Shown piece after piece: positions 17,277-24,529 of a stretch of DNA of 47,238 nt (position 1 is the first letter of the stretch; the number at the start of each line of letters is the position of its first letter). Source of the stretch: JBNJGT01 sp051819765 (GTDB lineage Archaea; Nanobdellota; Nanobdellia; Woesearchaeales; JACJVW01); NCBI GenBank assembly GCA_051819765.1, contig JBNJGT010000003.1:1-47238 (forward strand), read 5' to 3'. A model generated the notes under the pieces. It did not search any database, was not told where the DNA came from, and worked only from the letters and a program-made list of their open reading frames with translations. A program made the translations under genes and the position numbers.

Positions 17277-18522
17277 TTCTATCCCTCTCAGTAACATCAA
17301 GTGTTCCAACTTTCAGTGGGACCTTATAATCCCACCCAAGACCAAAATAGAGACTATGCAGTGGATCCGCGTCAACATACGTATCACGTTGGAATCCAAG
17401 AATAAATTCAAGCTGGTTTTGATGATTGATTCCATTCTCATCAGCAAGACCGAGTTGTTCAGAGAAAAAAAAACCCTTTACCATGCCATCTGTGAGTGGC
17501 ACTCTGCCAAATAGTTTTCCGCCTCCTTCACTGTCGATACGCGCATCAAGCCCAAACAGATATCCCACATCCATCTTCTGGTATTCAGGCTCATGCAAGA
17601 TTTCCGGACGAAGGAAATAACTGGTGAGTGCAAGGGTGAGGATATCACGCTTGCCATAATCATCATCATATCCCAAGCCAAGGGAATTGAGAGTATTGAT
17701 TCCATTTACCTGCCCCCGTGGAAAATACTTGAACCAAGCCTCATTATGATCAGCATATCTTCCGAAGGCATGCATGTATTCAAGCCTGAGCATATCATCG
17801 AATCCGAAAGCCGTCCTAAGCGTAAGAGGATCATTCTCGATTTCCTGCAGTTCAGGAACATCATCAGGGTAATTAGGACTATTAAGGGAGAACTGCTTCT
17901 CTATACCAAGGCCGAACTGCAGGTACCTGATAAGTGTACCAAATTCAGGCTTATTGTAGGTAAGCCCATCATTACCGACCAGACCAATCTCCTCCCGATC
18001 AACAAATAGATTCGCAAAGAGGCCTGGTGTCAGAAAGAGGCTGGTCTCACGCACCGAATCATCACCATAATCCACACTACTACCAAGCATCATTAAATCA
18101 AGGCTCGGTTCAAGAGTATAGTATCGAAACACCTTTCCCCATTCTCCATCCAATTCCCTTTTATGGATTCCATCAACACCAACCTGGGCCTTTGTCAAAT
18201 CATACTCATGGTTCCCTGCAGAAGTATCAAGCTCAAATGATTCATAGCCGACTTCACCCGTTACATCGGCTTCAAAACTCTTATCCACAGATCGATAGAG
18301 TTTCCGGGTCGCCTTCGCCTCAACCCCTGTTTTCCCACCAACATGAGCCATCACATCAACCCCATACGTCGGCTCTTCGTAATGCCGGGACACCTGATAC
18401 TCTCGTTCAGGTATACGTGCCGACTCATCAACATTCATCGCATATGTATCTGCCCCGAACAGCACAGTGAGAGGCAAAATGATATGAGTACCTACAAATT
18501 TACTTAGTGACTGTTTGACCAA
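17269..18522 (-). CDS. Exported beta-strand-rich, barrel-like protein
   Basis: A 417-residue protein with a long signal peptide (hydrophobic core HIILPLTVLFG near 13-23, cleavage near 28) and a mature part dominated by alternating polar/non-polar strands of 8-12 residues with aromatic girdles: LRLEYMHAFGRY, DILTLALTSYFL, MDVGYLFGLDARI, QLEFILGFQRD and SLYFGLGWDYKV. Turns are rich in D, N and G. This is the pattern of bacterial outer-membrane beta-barrels, which is unexpected in an archaeon; an extracellular beta-sandwich repeat protein is the alternative. The start is a TTG at 18522, eight bases after the strongest Shine-Dalgarno of the window. It is the first gene of the four-gene exported operon, preceded by a 44-nt leader. 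Confidence 0.6.
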   Translation of the reverse strand: MVKQSLSKFVGTHIILPLTVLFGADTYAMNVDESARIPEREYQVSRHYEEPTYGVDVMAHVGGKTGVEAKATRKLYRSVDKSFEADVTGEVGYESFELDTSAGNHEYDLTKAQVGVDGIHKRELDGEWGKVFRYYTLEPSLDLMMLGSSVDYGDDSVRETSLFLTPGLFANLFVDREEIGLVGNDGLTYNKPEFGTLIRYLQFGLGIEKQFSLNSPNYPDDVPELQEIENDPLTLRTAFGFDDMLRLEYMHAFGRYADHNEAWFKYFPRGQVNGINTLNSLGLGYDDDYGKRDILTLALTSYFLRPEILHEPEYQKMDVGYLFGLDARIDSEGGGKLFGRVPLTDGMVKGFFFSEQLGLADENGINHQNQLEFILGFQRDTYVDADPLHSLYFGLGWDYKVPLKVGTLDVTERDRNE

Positions 18523-18527
18523 GAATA

Positions 18528-18537
18528 CCCCCTCCTT
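18528..18537 (-). promoter_or_regulatory. Strong Shine-Dalgarno setting a TTG start
   Basis: On the minus strand AAGGAGGGGG lies five bases before TTG at 18522. It is the longest match to the anti-SD in the window and supports the non-ATG start of the barrel-like gene. Confidence 0.6.
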
Positions 18538-18586
18538 ATGTATCCATCTTAAAGTAGTTAATGTTTTGGAGTAAGATTACTTTCAG

Positions 18587-18596
18587 ATATATAAAA
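18587..18596 (-). promoter_or_regulatory. TATA box of the exported-protein operon
   Basis: TTTTATATAT on the minus strand, centred near 18592, predicts transcription from about 18566. This gives a 44-nt 5' leader, unlike the leaderless pattern elsewhere. Confidence 0.5.
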
Positions 18597-18668
18597 GTTT
18601 TCTAAAATATTCTAAAATACCCTTCAAAAACAAGGTCTCTCCCAAGTGACGAAACAGCCACAGAAACC

Positions 18669-18676
18669 TTTATAAA
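18669..18676 (+). promoter_or_regulatory. TATA box of the cheY-like gene
   Basis: TTTATAAA centred near 18673. The expected start site is near 18699, giving a short leader of about 10 nt with GTGGAAAG before the ATG at 18709. Confidence 0.55.
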
Positions 18677-18708
18677 AAGCAATGCGTATAATATCTGATG
18701 GTGGAAAG

Positions 18709-19068
18709 ATGGCAAAAGTAATGGTTGTTGACGATTCAAAACTCATCAAACGGATGGTGCGTGACATTGCCGAAAAGCAACAATGCACTGTGACCGAAGC
18801 AAGCAATGCGGATGAGGCAGTCCGAAAATACAAGGATGAAAAACCTGACATGGTTTTCATGGATATCATGCTCGGGACAAAAAACGGTATCGAAGCACTC
18901 AAGGAGATCAGAGAATTCGACGAGAAAGCCATCGTGATAATCTGCACCTCAATCATAGGGCAAGAAGAGGTCATCGAAAAGGCTTACAAATTCGGGGCGA
19001 GCGAATATATAACCAAACCGTTCTCTGATGAAGAGATTGAGGATATCATCAAACGGTATAACGGCTAA
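18709..19068 (+). CDS. CheY-like single-domain response regulator
   Basis: A 119-residue receiver domain with all switch residues: acidic pair D8-D9, phosphoacceptor D52 (VFMDIMLG), T80/S81 and K103 (TKPF). There is no output domain, so it acts by protein-protein contact, as CheY does at the archaellum motor or in adaptation. The start at 18709 is chosen because the TATA box (18669-18676) predicts a transcript start near 18699, after the in-frame ATG at 18682. No CheA, CheB or receptor lies in the window, but two CheW genes follow 4.3 kb downstream. It diverges from the exported-protein operon with about 110 nt between their promoters. It could serve chemotaxis or another His-Asp pathway. Confidence 0.9.
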   Translation: MAKVMVVDDSKLIKRMVRDIAEKQQCTVTEASNADEAVRKYKDEKPDMVFMDIMLGTKNGIEALKEIREFDEKAIVIICTSIIGQEEVIEKAYKFGASEYITKPFSDEEIEDIIKRYNG

Positions 19069-19112
19069 TTTTTCGGATTTATTGAAAATCCATCATTCCC
19101 CGTATATGAAGA

Positions 19113-19120
19113 CATATAAA
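19113..19120 (+). promoter_or_regulatory. TATA box, leaderless promoter of the TPR gene
   Basis: CATATAAA centred near 19117, exactly 26 nt before the ATG at 19143. Confidence 0.65.
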
Positions 19121-19142
19121 ATGCAAACCGCCCCTATGAGTC

Positions 19143-20468
19143 ATGCGCAAAAGCTTCGAAGAGATAATCACCCAATTTGAATTTGAAGAACTTTTGCTCC
19201 AGGCGTATACCAAATATGTCGACAGGAGTCAAACCCAGGGGTTTGAAAATACATTCCTTCTTGACAGCCTGATCCATCTTCAGGCGATCTCTGCCAAACC
19301 CCCCTATCCCAATCCACGCGAGATCCACCCCAATCACACACAGACCCATGATTACTGCACAGACGAAGTCGTGAATGGTTTGATGCGGGCCAGACTTGAT
19401 GCCAACCCACAAAAACCCCTTGTGGACCATGCTCTGGATATGCTTCGGGATACCCCTTCTGGAAAGTCACGCACAAAGCGTCCTCCTGAAACCTCATTTG
19501 AACAGATTGAGAACAATGACAAGCAAAAGAGAACTACTGCATTCATGGAAACGATAACAAGATACGAACAGGAAAGACCGGGTAATCTGATACAGGAACT
19601 GTACGAAAAGCAAGCCTACCTTGAAGCACTAGAACGCACACTTGAAACCAATGAGACCCACCTACTTGAGGATATCCTTACAAAGCTGGAGTCCCAACCC
19701 TCAAAGACACTGGATACACTACCTCCAAAAGCAAAGGAGCTCATGGCACATCGTTTCTATGAGAAGGGCAGTTACCAGTCTGCAGCTGAGCTCCTATCAA
19801 ATCTTGCACCCTCCCCCCAGCTTGTCGATTGCCACTATCAACTCGGAGACTATGCAAAAGCAATCCGATCCTTTGAACAACTGGAAAGCACTGATACCCT
19901 CAGCCTGGAAGCGGGCGCCTGCTCATACCTCGCTGACGGACATCTTGAGCAGGGCGCACGACTCCTGGAAGTGCTGGCACTCAAACGACAAAGTCCAGAG
20001 ATACACAGCCTGTTGGCTGACACATATCTGAAACTATCAGAATACCAGCAGGCACTCCACCACATCAACCAATGTGATGGCTCTCCCGAAAACCGCATGC
20101 TGCAGGCAAAGGTGCATCTCTATCAAAACCCGGCCGATAGCCACCTCATAGACGAAACGATCCAAACCCTCCCTGAGGAAATGAAACACTCATTCCTTAT
20201 GGAATGTGCAGAACTCTACCCAGCAAAAGAAGCAGTCCCTCTTCTTGAACAAGCAATTGAGATGCATCCGCAAAGGGACTGCTACCTGAAGCTTGCAGGC
20301 GCATATGAGCGCCTCCTCGACTTTCGGTCCGCATTCAATGCCTATGAACAGGCGCTAACCCTTGAGTCTGACAGACAGACCCTTCAGGATCAGATCAGGG
20401 TAGCCCGCCGCATCGGCGAATGGACAAAAGTCAAACGCAACAACGACATGATCCAGTATGAGTATTGA
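19143..20468 (+). CDS. TPR-repeat protein
   Basis: A 441-residue soluble protein. Residues 1-190 are helical and without a recognised domain; from about 195 to the end there are consecutive 34-residue TPR-like helix pairs, for example AHRFYEKGSYQSAAELLSNL, HYQLGDYAKAIRSFEQLEST, LADTYLKLSEYQQALHHINQ and LAGAYERLLDFRSAFNAYEQ. TPRs bind partner proteins. There is no signal peptide or membrane helix, so it is cytosolic. The ATG at 19143 sits 26 nt from its TATA box. It follows the CheY-like gene by 74 nt but has its own promoter. Function beyond scaffolding cannot be told from the sequence. Confidence 0.85.
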   Translation: MRKSFEEIITQFEFEELLLQAYTKYVDRSQTQGFENTFLLDSLIHLQAISAKPPYPNPREIHPNHTQTHDYCTDEVVNGLMRARLDANPQKPLVDHALDMLRDTPSGKSRTKRPPETSFEQIENNDKQKRTTAFMETITRYEQERPGNLIQELYEKQAYLEALERTLETNETHLLEDILTKLESQPSKTLDTLPPKAKELMAHRFYEKGSYQSAAELLSNLAPSPQLVDCHYQLGDYAKAIRSFEQLESTDTLSLEAGACSYLADGHLEQGARLLEVLALKRQSPEIHSLLADTYLKLSEYQQALHHINQCDGSPENRMLQAKVHLYQNPADSHLIDETIQTLPEEMKHSFLMECAELYPAKEAVPLLEQAIEMHPQRDCYLKLAGAYERLLDFRSAFNAYEQALTLESDRQTLQDQIRVARRIGEWTKVKRNNDMIQYEY

Positions 20469-20921
20469 CTCCGCAGTCTGGAAAAAAGCTGACAACAGAC
20501 ACAGCCTTCGAAGGTTCCCCGTATCCAAAATCCTAAAAGCCAATGCAAACTCATCCATGACCGTCTCTGAAATACGAAGCCCAAAAGAACCTCGCATGAA
20601 AAGGGGAGACAATACCCTAACGAGAACTGCAGCAACTGATACACATTTCCACAACCAATGCATGAGACAATAAGACTCATCATAATTTATTCAAACTATG
20701 GAACAAAGCCTGCGAAGAAACGCCAACCACAAGTATTCAGAAAAACTTCGAGGATATAGCTCCTCAGAAAGAGACCCATATAAGACAATCTACCTCAGAT
20801 GCGACATGCGATTCCCTGACAGATTCTCCAACCATAAGCAATGGGATTTCAATTCGACATTTACTAATAAGACCCACATATTCCAGAAATCTTTTTATAC
20901 GATTGACACAACATGAGTCCA
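20469..20921. other. Gene-poor stretch with two weak open frames
   Basis: About 450 nt between the TPR gene and the LURP-one-like gene. A 71-codon frame (20458-20673, +) overlaps the TPR stop by 11 nt and could be a coupled small gene, but its product has no recognisable features. A 72-codon frame (20698-20916, +) lacks a properly spaced TATA box, since the nearest A/T-rich block is only about 15 nt from its ATG. I see no RNA gene or repeat. Confidence 0.3.
20892..20899 (+). promoter_or_regulatory. TATA box, leaderless promoter
   Basis: TTTTTATA centred near 20896. The 26-nt rule points to the ATG at 20922 rather than the one at 20913. Confidence 0.5.
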
Positions 20922-21485
20922 ATGGACCTACCTGACAGGATCATAGTCAAACAAAAAGTCGAGGCATTTGAGGTGTTCACCGACTTTGAGACCACAAACC
21001 GTTATCAGATCGTTGACATGAACAACAATGAACTTTTCTATGCATTTGAGGAAGGCAACTTCTTTGCACGCAATATACTGGGAACCCGCAGACCACTTAC
21101 ACTCAAAGTCATTGACCCCCGAAAACAACAGGTTCTCTCAATCACAAGGGATTGGTTCCTCTTTAGGGCAGGTTACCGGGTCACAGGAGAGGCTGACGGC
21201 GCAATTGTCCAGAAACGCTGGATCTTAGGCGCTTCATTTGAGATTCTCAATAAAACCCCAATACTGAAATGTGTAAGCAGATTCCCCCACCTCTGGACAT
21301 TCAAGATCCTGGACCACGGCCAGGAGGTAGGCCGTATAACAAAGCGCTGGAGCGGCGCAAAGGAATTCTTCACAGACGCAGACAATTTCCTCGTCGACTT
21401 TGGTACGGTAAAGAAAGAATACCGCCCCATGGTGCTTGCAACCGCACTTGCGATCGACACCCGTGTCTTTGAAGGCAGGAAATAA
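20922..21485 (+). CDS. LURP-one / phospholipid-scramblase-like protein
   Basis: A 187-residue protein with the twelve-stranded tubby-like pattern of the LURP-one/scramblase family: FTDFETTNRYQIVD near 18, RPLTLKVIDPRKQQVLSI near 60, then a second half with FKILDHGQEVGRITKRWS and NFLVDFG, and a hydrophobic C-terminal helix (MVLATALAIDTRVF) that in this family is buried in the barrel. Members bind membranes or lipids; the archaeal role is unknown. The start at ATG 20922 fits a TATA box centred at 20896; the ATG at 20913 is three codons upstream. Neighbours are a TPR gene and, convergently, the ftsZ operon, with no clear functional link. Confidence 0.75.
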   Translation: MDLPDRIIVKQKVEAFEVFTDFETTNRYQIVDMNNNELFYAFEEGNFFARNILGTRRPLTLKVIDPRKQQVLSITRDWFLFRAGYRVTGEADGAIVQKRWILGASFEILNKTPILKCVSRFPHLWTFKILDHGQEVGRITKRWSGAKEFFTDADNFLVDFGTVKKEYRPMVLATALAIDTRVFEGRK

Positions 21486-21581
21486 TCCCCACCAATTCTT
21501 CAGTTTACATGAGATGAGAACTCTCTGGATGAAAGACCGATCGTGATCGCCAGAGATTTTCCAGAAATAATAGAAAGCGTA

Positions 21582-21603
21582 ATTCTCGAGAATTCTCGAG
21601 AAT
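21582..21603. repeat. Perfect 22-bp palindrome
   Basis: ATTCTCGAGAA followed by its exact inverse complement, made of two ATTCTCGAGAAT palindromes sharing the middle. It lies in the 118-nt gap between converging genes and touches the stop codon of the ftsZ-linked gene. It could form a hairpin terminator on either strand or be a dimeric-protein binding site. Confidence 0.8.
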
Positions 21604-22067
21604 CAGCGGTTTCCGTAGTAGAAATATTTTTCAAGGTCCACGTTGGTAGGATTGAAATCTCCCTGCCGTGGATGGGATTCAGCCTTTTGAGGAGCCGCAG
21701 GTTGGGGACCAGCCGGTGCCGGATGGGCGGCCTGAGCAGGCTTGCTCATGTCCTTAAGGGCCTTGAGCTCCTCCCAGATCTTTCTCATCTCCGTCGCGAT
21801 GGCCTGGTTATTCTGCTTGAGAGTATTTGTGAACTTGCGTTCAAGCAAATCCACAGATTGGCTGACATGCTCAGAGTTAGACTGCGGGACACTCTGAGCC
21901 TGGACATGTGAACACGGAGCTTTAGCTTCCTGTTGTCGCTCTTCAGGCATGGCATTCTCATACATGCTTGATGCCTTATCAATTGCATCTTCAAATGATG
22001 TTACCATACCGGACTTTGTAAGTTCCTTTATCATAAAGTTCATCTTCTTTGTCTGCTCCACGTCCAT
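21603..22067 (-). CDS. Small coiled-coil protein co-transcribed with ftsZ
   Basis: A 154-residue soluble protein: a helical N-terminus (about 1-45), a Gln/Ser-rich linker, a coiled-coil segment (about 70-105, ERKFTNTLKQNNQAIATEM and WEELKALKDM), a Pro/Ala-rich flexible linker (110-135) and a compact acidic-aromatic tail ending DLEKYFYYGNR. The layout, a coiled coil plus a disordered linker plus a conserved-looking short terminal motif, is that of an adaptor. No family name is recognised. It starts 10 nt after the ftsZ stop with AGGTGG as Shine-Dalgarno overlapping that stop, so it is made together with FtsZ and may bind it. The role is inference. Confidence 0.7.
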   Translation of the reverse strand: MDVEQTKKMNFMIKELTKSGMVTSFEDAIDKASSMYENAMPEERQQEAKAPCSHVQAQSVPQSNSEHVSQSVDLLERKFTNTLKQNNQAIATEMRKIWEELKALKDMSKPAQAAHPAPAGPQPAAPQKAESHPRQGDFNPTNVDLEKYFYYGNR

Positions 22068-22077
22068 TTATTTCCAC

Positions 22078-23139
22078 CTAAATAAAGTTTATATCAAGCT
22101 CTCTGCTAAGACCCTTTGTCTTCTTTGCCATCTCCTTTTCAGTCTCCTTGCCCATGATCCATGGCGAATTCACACCAGTCATGATAGTCATAACACAGAT
22201 CTTACCAGTCATGTCGCTTGACACCCGCGCACCCCAGATGACGTTTGCATCCTCTTCAAGATAGCTGGTCACCTCGTCACCAATCCGTTCAACCTCTTCC
22301 AGCGTCATATCGTCTCCGCCTTCGATATGGATCAATGCGCCATCAGCACCCTTGTAGTCGATGTCAAGGAGAGGGTTGCTAAGCGCGCCGGAAACAGCCT
22401 CTTCAGCGCGCTTAGTGGTATCTGAGTAGCCTACTCCGATAGCCGCAACACCGCCCTCCTTCATGATCGCTTTAACGTCGGCAAAATCCAGATTGACAAG
22501 AGAAGGCACTGAAATCGTCTCAACAATGCCTCTGATCATTGTAGCAATCAGTTCATTTGCGACAGCAAAAGCCTGCTGTACTGGGAGATTCCCCGCCATC
22601 TTGACGAGCCGGTTATTATCCAGAACAATAACCGTATCACACACTGAACGTATCTTATGCAGCCCTTCCTCAGCCTTATCAAGCCGGGCACGCTCAATAC
22701 TAAAAGGCATGGTCACCGTACCGATAACGATACTTCCAAGCTCAGCAGCGGCCCTGGCAATAAGAGGAGCGGCACCAGTCCCGGTACCTCCTCCCATTCC
22801 AGCACAGACAAATGTCATGTCCGTGTTCTGCAACACCTCTTTTATCTGCGGCAGATTTTCTTTGGCTGCCGAAGCACCCTTCTCAGGGAAACCTCCGCAA
22901 CCAAGCCCTTTCGTGATTGACTCACCGATCAGGAATTTCTTATCAGATTCAGTTATATTGATGTGCTGCTGGTCTGTATTTAACGCAATGATCTCGGCTC
23001 CCTTGATTCCCTTCCGGTAAAGCCAACTGACCATATTATTACCGGCACCACCACATCCAATAATCTTGATGCTTGCCTGCCCGACATTATCAACGTGAGG
23101 AACGCTACTTTTTACATTATCCAAATTGAACAGTTCCAT
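22078..23139 (-). CDS. ftsZ: Cell-division GTPase FtsZ
   Basis: A 353-residue tubulin-fold GTPase that polymerises at the division site. Visible motifs are GCGGAGNN at 28-35 (nucleotide base), the tubulin signature GGGTGTG at 116-122 (phosphate loop), the NTDQQHI strand, NNRL near 180 and the T7 loop with LDFADVKAIM near 212, whose Asp completes the partner's GTPase site. The C-terminal tail is short and ends SRELDINFI, a possible anchor-binding peptide (archaeal FtsZ is tethered by SepF, not seen here). The ATG at 23139 is preferred over a GTG at 23148 because GAGGTG, which contains that GTG, makes a good Shine-Dalgarno. A TATA box at 23184-23193 gives a leader of about 23 nt. Confidence 0.97.
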   Translation of the reverse strand: MELFNLDNVKSSVPHVDNVGQASIKIIGCGGAGNNMVSWLYRKGIKGAEIIALNTDQQHINITESDKKFLIGESITKGLGCGGFPEKGASAAKENLPQIKEVLQNTDMTFVCAGMGGGTGTGAAPLIARAAAELGSIVIGTVTMPFSIERARLDKAEEGLHKIRSVCDTVIVLDNNRLVKMAGNLPVQQAFAVANELIATMIRGIVETISVPSLVNLDFADVKAIMKEGGVAAIGVGYSDTTKRAEEAVSGALSNPLLDIDYKGADGALIHIEGGDDMTLEEVERIGDEVTSYLEEDANVIWGARVSSDMTGKICVMTIMTGVNSPWIMGKETEKEMAKKTKGLSRELDINFI

Positions 23140-23183
23140 TGAAGACACCTCTTCTATACCTATATTACCAACATGTCTTCTAG

Positions 23184-23193
23184 TATATAAATA
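23184..23193 (-). promoter_or_regulatory. TATA box of ftsZ
   Basis: TATTTATATA on the minus strand, centred near 23188; predicted start near 23162. The resulting short leader carries GAGGTG six bases before the ATG at 23139. Confidence 0.55.
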
Positions 23194-23298
23194 TTACTAT
23201 TTTGTATACTAATGTATTAATTACATATTCTTTTTCGCAATTACAGAAAAGTGACGACCACAGGCTCCCACAGTTACAACTTCAAGGTACTCCCTAAA

Positions 23299-23308
23299 AA
23301 TTTAAATA
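23299..23308 (+). promoter_or_regulatory. TATA box of the cheW pair
   Basis: AATTTAAATA centred near 23304, about 32 nt before the ATG at 23336, so the transcript is leaderless or nearly so. Confidence 0.5.
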
Positions 23309-23335
23309 GCCCACCCCTCTCAATTCTTATAAACT

Positions 23336-23932
23336 ATGTCTGGCGAGCAAACACAGGAACAACAAGCTCCAGAAGAGCAACACACTGAATCAGCGGATCA
23401 TCAAACAGAGCCTAACTCCGAAAGCCAAGTCACGCCTCCCAAAAAGGAAGCGACAAAGATCAGGGCTGAGGACAGTTCCCGTCAGGAAGAACAGACCCAA
23501 TCCAAAGAAAGCATGCAGGTAGTAATCCTCACCCTGATCGGAGAATACTTCGGTCTTTCTATCGAGTACATAACCGAGATCATCAAGGCAACAGAGATAA
23601 CAGCCATCCCCAATGCCCCAGACTACATAGAAGGCGCGATCAATCTGCGGGGAAAGATAATCATCATTGTTGACCTGGCCAAAAAACTAAGCGTGAGCAA
23701 GAAGAGCGATAGCAAGGATACCCGCATCATCGTAGTGGAGATAGACGACGAATGGATAGGGCTTCGGGTTGACAGTGTCACTGAGACAATCATAATCGAT
23801 AAAGCCAAGGTACATGACCCTCCCTCATTGATAAAGGAAAAGATAGGTGACGAGCACATAGTAGGAGTCACCCGGTTCAACAATGAGACACTCCTGACAA
23901 TAATAGACCCATATAAGATACTGGAAAAATGA
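23336..23932 (+). CDS. CheW-like coupling protein with Gln/Glu-rich N-terminal extension
   Basis: A 198-residue protein. Residues 1-58 are a low-complexity Gln/Glu/Ser-rich, probably disordered extension; residues 59-198 form a CheW domain: VVILTLIGEYFGLSIEYITE, then AINLRGKIIIIVDLAKKL with the conserved N-L-R-G, and IIVVEIDDEWIGLRVDSV. CheW links chemoreceptors to CheA. The gene overlaps the next by ATGA, and both products share the same domain, so this is a tandem duplication whose copies have diverged. A CheW with a disordered tail may have a special partner. There are no receptors or CheA in the window. Confidence 0.92.
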   Translation: MSGEQTQEQQAPEEQHTESADHQTEPNSESQVTPPKKEATKIRAEDSSRQEEQTQSKESMQVVILTLIGEYFGLSIEYITEIIKATEITAIPNAPDYIEGAINLRGKIIIIVDLAKKLSVSKKSDSKDTRIIVVEIDDEWIGLRVDSVTETIIIDKAKVHDPPSLIKEKIGDEHIVGVTRFNNETLLTIIDPYKILEK

Positions 23933-24372
23933 GCAAGAAAATCGTTGAGTTCAACCTGAACAATGAACGCTTTGGCCTGGATATCAATATCATTAAGGAA
24001 ATCATCAAAGTACCCCAATACACATCCCTTCCAAAAGCAGATCCAAGCGTTGAAGGGGTCATAAACCTGCGAGGAAAAGTGATTGCAGTGGTGGACCTCG
24101 CAAAAAAGCTAGGCTTTCCCTACAAGGAGACCGACCATAACACAAGAATCATAGTTATCGAACGAGGTAGCGAATATGTGGGCCTCCGTGTTGAAGGAGT
24201 CGATGAAGTCCTCACCGTCAACGAAGAAGACATGCAAAAGACACCGGGCATGAGCGCATCCCTTGACGCAGAAATGCTCGAAGGAATAATCGTAGAGGAA
24301 GAAGGCATGCTTATCATTATGGACATCGACAAGATCATTTCTGTTGAAGAAGCAAGCAAACTGAAAGGCTGA
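23929..24372 (+). CDS. CheW-like coupling protein
   Basis: A 147-residue CheW domain without extension: KIVEFNLNNERFGLDINII, VEGVINLRGKVIAVVDLAKK with the N-L-R-G motif, and RIIVIERGSEYVGLRVEGVDEV. It is closest in the window to the preceding CheW, with which it is translationally coupled by ATGA at 23929-23932. Two CheW proteins made in equal amounts could form mixed rings with CheA or serve two receptor sets. The CheY-like gene lies 4.3 kb upstream. Confidence 0.95.
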   Translation: MSKKIVEFNLNNERFGLDINIIKEIIKVPQYTSLPKADPSVEGVINLRGKVIAVVDLAKKLGFPYKETDHNTRIIVIERGSEYVGLRVEGVDEVLTVNEEDMQKTPGMSASLDAEMLEGIIVEEEGMLIIMDIDKIISVEEASKLKG

Positions 24373-24529
24373 TTTTATCGTAAAACAAATTTAACCTCTC
24401 CAGGGTTATTGCTAAACTATAGGAACACATAGACACGATAGACTCAGACCCAGTAGGGTACTCAAGTCGACCAAAAACTCCCATACACAACCTGCACAGA
24501 ACCCATGAAACAGCTGGATGGTTGAATCC

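Noticed and set aside
20698..20916. 72-codon plus-strand frame before the LURP-one-like gene
   Set aside because: The TATA box of the next gene lies inside it, the ATG is not at the expected distance from any TATA box, and the product has no recognisable feature.
24373..24529. Possible tRNA or small RNA between cheW and the ACT gene
   Set aside because: No cloverleaf, T-loop GTTC-A or C/D-box pair could be found by eye.
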